A model generated the notes under the pieces. The model was not told the origin of the DNA and made no database searches. It saw only the letters and a list, made by a program, of their open reading frames with translations. Positions 34,155 to 35,530 of a stretch of DNA of 35,530 bases are shown here, piece by piece (positions within the stretch are counted from its first letter, which is position 1; every line of letters starts with the position of its first letter). Source of the DNA: Erysipelotrichaceae bacterium (GTDB lineage Bacteria; Bacillota_I; Bacilli_A; Erysipelotrichales; Erysipelotrichaceae); assembly GCA_022772735.1 (NCBI GenBank), contig JALEZD010000004.1, positions 1 to 35,530 of the forward strand, written 5' to 3'. A program made the translations under genes and the position numbers.

Positions 34155-34383
34155 CTATACTTCGTGGTTCCACCTTAATTCAAAATAGTTTCACAACTAT
34201 TTCCTCATCGAGTACTATCATACTCTATCACTATAACGGGTGAAACCGTCGTATTCTAATGAACATTCACTTCGATACGCAACTACAAGGTCGCATTCAT
34301 TAGCTTTCATTCTCTTACTTCCACCATATGTAAGATTCTCTTTAGAACTTCCACTAACCCTTTTACCTTTTCAACATCTTTGT
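34121..34383 (-). promoter_or_regulatory. T-box riboswitch, tRNA-Cys type, controlling oppABCDF
   Basis: A complete T-box leader on the minus strand. Stem I has the AGTGGA S-turn (34350-34355), an apical hairpin TCTTAC / GTAAGA (34330-34335 and 34313-34318) with the ATATGGTGGAA loop, and a specifier loop reading GAA-TGC-G (TGC at 34293-34295, followed by the conserved purine). Further hairpins follow, including a stem II-like CGTAT/ATACG and a stem III AATAGTT/AACTATT. The T-box motif GGTGGAACCACG is at 34163-34174. Its TGGA would pair with a tRNA ending UCCA, that is discriminator U73, which bacterial tRNA-Cys has and tRNA-Met lacks. Specifier and discriminator therefore agree on Cys. When tRNA-Cys is uncharged, the terminator at 34121-34154 is avoided and opp is expressed. 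Confidence 0.9.
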
Positions 34384-34386
34384 ATG

Positions 34387-34417
34387 ATATTATTACAAAA
34401 CAGTGCTTCGATGTCAA
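34387..34417 (-). promoter_or_regulatory. Promoter of the T-box/opp transcript
   Basis: Perfect -35 TTGACA (34412-34417), then a 16-bp spacer to TAATAA (34390-34395) or an overlapping TAATAT (34387-34392) on minus. Confidence 0.75.
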
Positions 34418-34436
34418 ATAATATTATTTAAAAAAT

Positions 34437-34458
34437 AAAAAAAGCGCTTTTATACGCT
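34437..34458 (-). terminator. Terminator of the tRNA operon
   Basis: Short GC-rich stem AGCG / CGCT with an eight-base loop followed by T7 on minus, 12 bases after the end of tRNA-Phe. The stem is only four bp, so moderate confidence. Confidence 0.55.
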
Positions 34459-34469
34459 AATTTTATCAA

Positions 34470-34545
34470 TGGTGGTCCCAGCCGGGATTGAACCGGCGAC
34501 ACATGGATTTTCAGTCCATTGCTCTACCGACTGAGCTACAGGACC
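34470..34545 (-). tRNA. tRNA-Phe (GAA)
   Basis: 76 nt with encoded CCA. Acceptor GGTCCTG / TGGGACC (with G:U pairs), D-loop AGCTCAGTCGGTAGAGC, anticodon loop CTGAAAA, T-arm GGTTCAATCC. Last of seven tRNAs. Confidence 0.97.
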
Positions 34546-34547
34546 AT

Positions 34548-34624
<77 letters not shown>

Positions 34625-34635
34625 ATGTTAAATAA

Positions 34636-34726
34636 TGGCGGAGGAACTGGGATTCGAACCCAGGCGCCAGTTTCCCGACCTACCGGTTTTCAAGACCGGA
34701 CCCTTCAACCACTTGGGTATTCCTCC
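34636..34726 (-). tRNA. tRNA-Ser (TGA)
   Basis: 91 nt, class II with a long variable arm. Acceptor GGAGGAA, anticodon loop CTTGAAA, discriminator G, encoded CCA. Confidence 0.97.
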
Positions 34727-34737
34727 AATATTTAAGA

Positions 34738-34814
34738 TGGTGGACCCTGTAGGACTCGAACCTACGACCAACCGGTTATGAGCCGGTAGCTCTGACCAAC
34801 TGAGCTAAGGGTCC
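34738..34814 (-). tRNA. tRNA-Ile2 (CAT, lysidine-modified) likely
   Basis: 77 nt with CCA; anticodon loop CTCATAA. The body (GGACCCTTAGCTCAGTTGG ... GTAGGTTCGAGTCCTAC) resembles the Bacillus tRNA whose CAT is converted to read AUA isoleucine by TilS, not elongator Met, which is the neighbouring gene. Position after Met and before Ser agrees. Confidence 0.8.
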
Positions 34815-34827
34815 GCTGTAATTTAAA

Positions 34828-34904
34828 TGGTAGCGAGGGTGGGAGTCGAACCCACGACCTTCCGGGTATGAACCGAACGCTCTGACCAACTAAGCTACCT
34901 CGCC
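34828..34904 (-). tRNA. Elongator tRNA-Met (CAT)
   Basis: 77 nt with CCA. Acceptor GGCGAGG / CCTCGCT, anticodon loop TTCATAC as in Bacillus elongator Met. Confidence 0.93.
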
Positions 34905-34909
34905 ATAAA

Positions 34910-34986
34910 TGGTCGGGATGGCAGGATTCGAACCTGTGACCCCTTGATCCCAAATCAAGCGCTCTACCAAGCTGAGCTACATCCCG
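34910..34986 (-). tRNA. tRNA-Pro (TGG)
   Basis: 77 nt with CCA. Acceptor CGGGATG / CATCCCG, anticodon loop TTTGGGA. Confidence 0.97.
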
Positions 34987-34987
34987 A

Positions 34988-35064
34988 TGGCGCGCCCAGC
35001 AGAAATCGAATCCACAACCTTTTGATCCGTAGTCAAACGCTCTATCCAGTTGAGCTATGGGCGC
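34988..35064 (-). tRNA. tRNA-Arg (ACG)
   Basis: 77 nt with CCA. Acceptor GCGCCCA / TGGGCGC, anticodon loop CTACGGA; A34 is normally deaminated to inosine. First tRNA of the operon. Confidence 0.97.
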
Positions 35065-35093
35065 ATACTCACTAAAATTCACAGTGCTTAATT

Positions 35094-35122
35094 ATAATAT
35101 CAAATAACTTTAATAAATGCAA
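35094..35122 (-). promoter_or_regulatory. Promoter of the tRNA operon
   Basis: TTGCAT (35117-35122), 17-bp spacer, TATTAT (35094-35099), about 30 nt before tRNA-Arg. An overlapping TATAAT (35091-35096) is an alternative -10. The rest of 35065-35331 is AT-rich (T- and A-runs) with no gene that I can see. Confidence 0.55.
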
Positions 35123-35331
35123 GATAATTATAAAAATATTTAACTTTTGAAAATTGCAATAGTTAAATTAATATTTTTTTCAATTTTTTAAGTTTTTTCA
35201 TTAAAATGACAATAAATTAGTATTTAAAATGATTTTTGTAATATTTTTTTAATATTTTTATGTTTTTAAGCATTATAAAAACATCTTTCTATTTTTTTAT
35301 TTGAATTTTAATTAAACACTCTATTTATTAT

Positions 35332-35530
35332 TTATTCAATTAATTTCATTTCTTCTAAATATAATTGTTGTGATGTTCTTACATTAAATATTTTTCTAGG
35401 ATAATTATTCATAAAATCTTCTATCTTTTTAAAATACTCTTCAGGATAACTATCAAAACAAGTAAATTTAGGTATGTATCTTCTTATAAATCTATTATTT
35501 ACTTCATTGCTTCCTCTTTCCCATGATGAA
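35332..35530 (-). mobile_element. IS30-family transposase, C-terminal part (5' end outside window)
   Basis: A frame enters from the right edge and runs 65 codons to TAA at 35332-35334. It begins SSWERGSNEVNNRFIRRYIP, matching the IS30 core SSWERGxNExxNGLIRxYxPK around the catalytic glutamate, and continues FKKIEDFMNNYPRKIFN as in IS30 members. The usual NGL is NRF here. No disruption is visible in this part. The element end and target site are not identifiable in the AT-rich flank. Confidence 0.85.

Noticed and set aside
34290-34296. Reading the T-box specifier as ATG (Met) instead of TGC (Cys)
   Set aside because: ATG would be followed by a pyrimidine rather than the conserved purine, and the T-box TGGA needs U73, whereas tRNA-Met has A73.
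34240-34431. 63-codon plus-strand frame in the opp leader
   Set aside because: It is antisense to the T-box riboswitch and has no ribosome site or recognisable protein features.
34762-35082. 106-codon minus-strand open frame across the tRNA cluster
   Set aside because: It lies entirely over tRNA genes that fold correctly with encoded CCA ends; the frame is a by-product of tRNA sequence.
35130-35331. T- and A-rich stretch next to the IS30 gene as a replication origin or regulatory RNA
   Set aside because: I saw no DnaA-box clusters, iterons, stable stems or ORFs; it appears to be AT-rich spacer.

Overview
The window is about 35.5 kb of very AT-rich DNA from a low-GC Gram-positive bacterium (Firmicutes/Bacillota). 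Evidence: strong AGGAGG ribosome sites, lipoproteins, a T-box riboswitch, adjacent parE-parC, a FemAB-like enzyme and a Bacillus-style yqeG-yqeH-yhbY-yqeK-rsfS-yqeM run. TGA is used as a normal stop, so this is not the Mycoplasma code. An Erysipelotrichales/Coprobacillales-type gut anaerobe is my best guess; this is inference, not proof.

Layout. 1-235: C-terminal end of an IS1182-like transposase. 244-4547 (minus): a tightly coupled ribosome-assembly and housekeeping operon, yqeG, yqeH, yhbY, a degenerate NadD-YqeK fusion, rsfS, yqeM, mtnN. 4620-5261 (plus): HAD phosphatase. 5316-9729 (minus): topoisomerase IV, parE-parC. 9828-11208 (plus): plsY and an esterase. 11227-13423 (minus): a Gfo/Idh/MocA oxidoreductase and hflX. 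13478-16621 (minus): a three-gene surface cassette (VTC-domain protein, DUF4956 membrane protein, Cthe_2159-type beta-helix lipoprotein). 16724-19058 (minus): an overlapping operon of an SseB-family protein, a pyrophosphatase-like fusion protein, azlC and azlD. 19136-19608 (minus): an XRE regulator and DUF3955 protein that look like one gene split by a one-base deletion. 19765-20349 (plus): rhomboid protease. 20346-22632 (minus): FemAB-like, PAP2 and zinc-ribbon membrane proteins. 22701-24560 (minus): a lipoprotein FMN/FAD fumarate-reductase-like enzyme behind its own promoter and a palindrome. 24614-27611 (minus): alpha/beta hydrolase and P-type ATPase. 27656-28758 (minus): a two-gene chromate-type transporter.

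28816-34417 (minus) is a complete oligopeptide ABC transporter (A, B, C, D, F) preceded by a full T-box leader. The specifier reads TGC and the T-box reads TGGA, which together indicate uncharged tRNA-Cys, so peptide import is probably switched on by cysteine starvation. 34470-35064 (minus) is a seven-tRNA operon (Arg-Pro-Met-Ile2-Ser-fMet-Phe). The window ends in the C-terminal part of an IS30-family transposase (35332-35530, minus).

Most genes are ordinary core genes. The parts most worth a second look are the Cys T-box on the opp operon, the VTC/DUF4956/beta-helix cassette, the SseB-pyrophosphatase-AzlCD operon, the frameshifted XRE-DUF3955 gene and the decayed NadD domain fused to YqeK. 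Where two starts were possible I chose by ribosome-binding site and family N-terminus, and said so in the entry.
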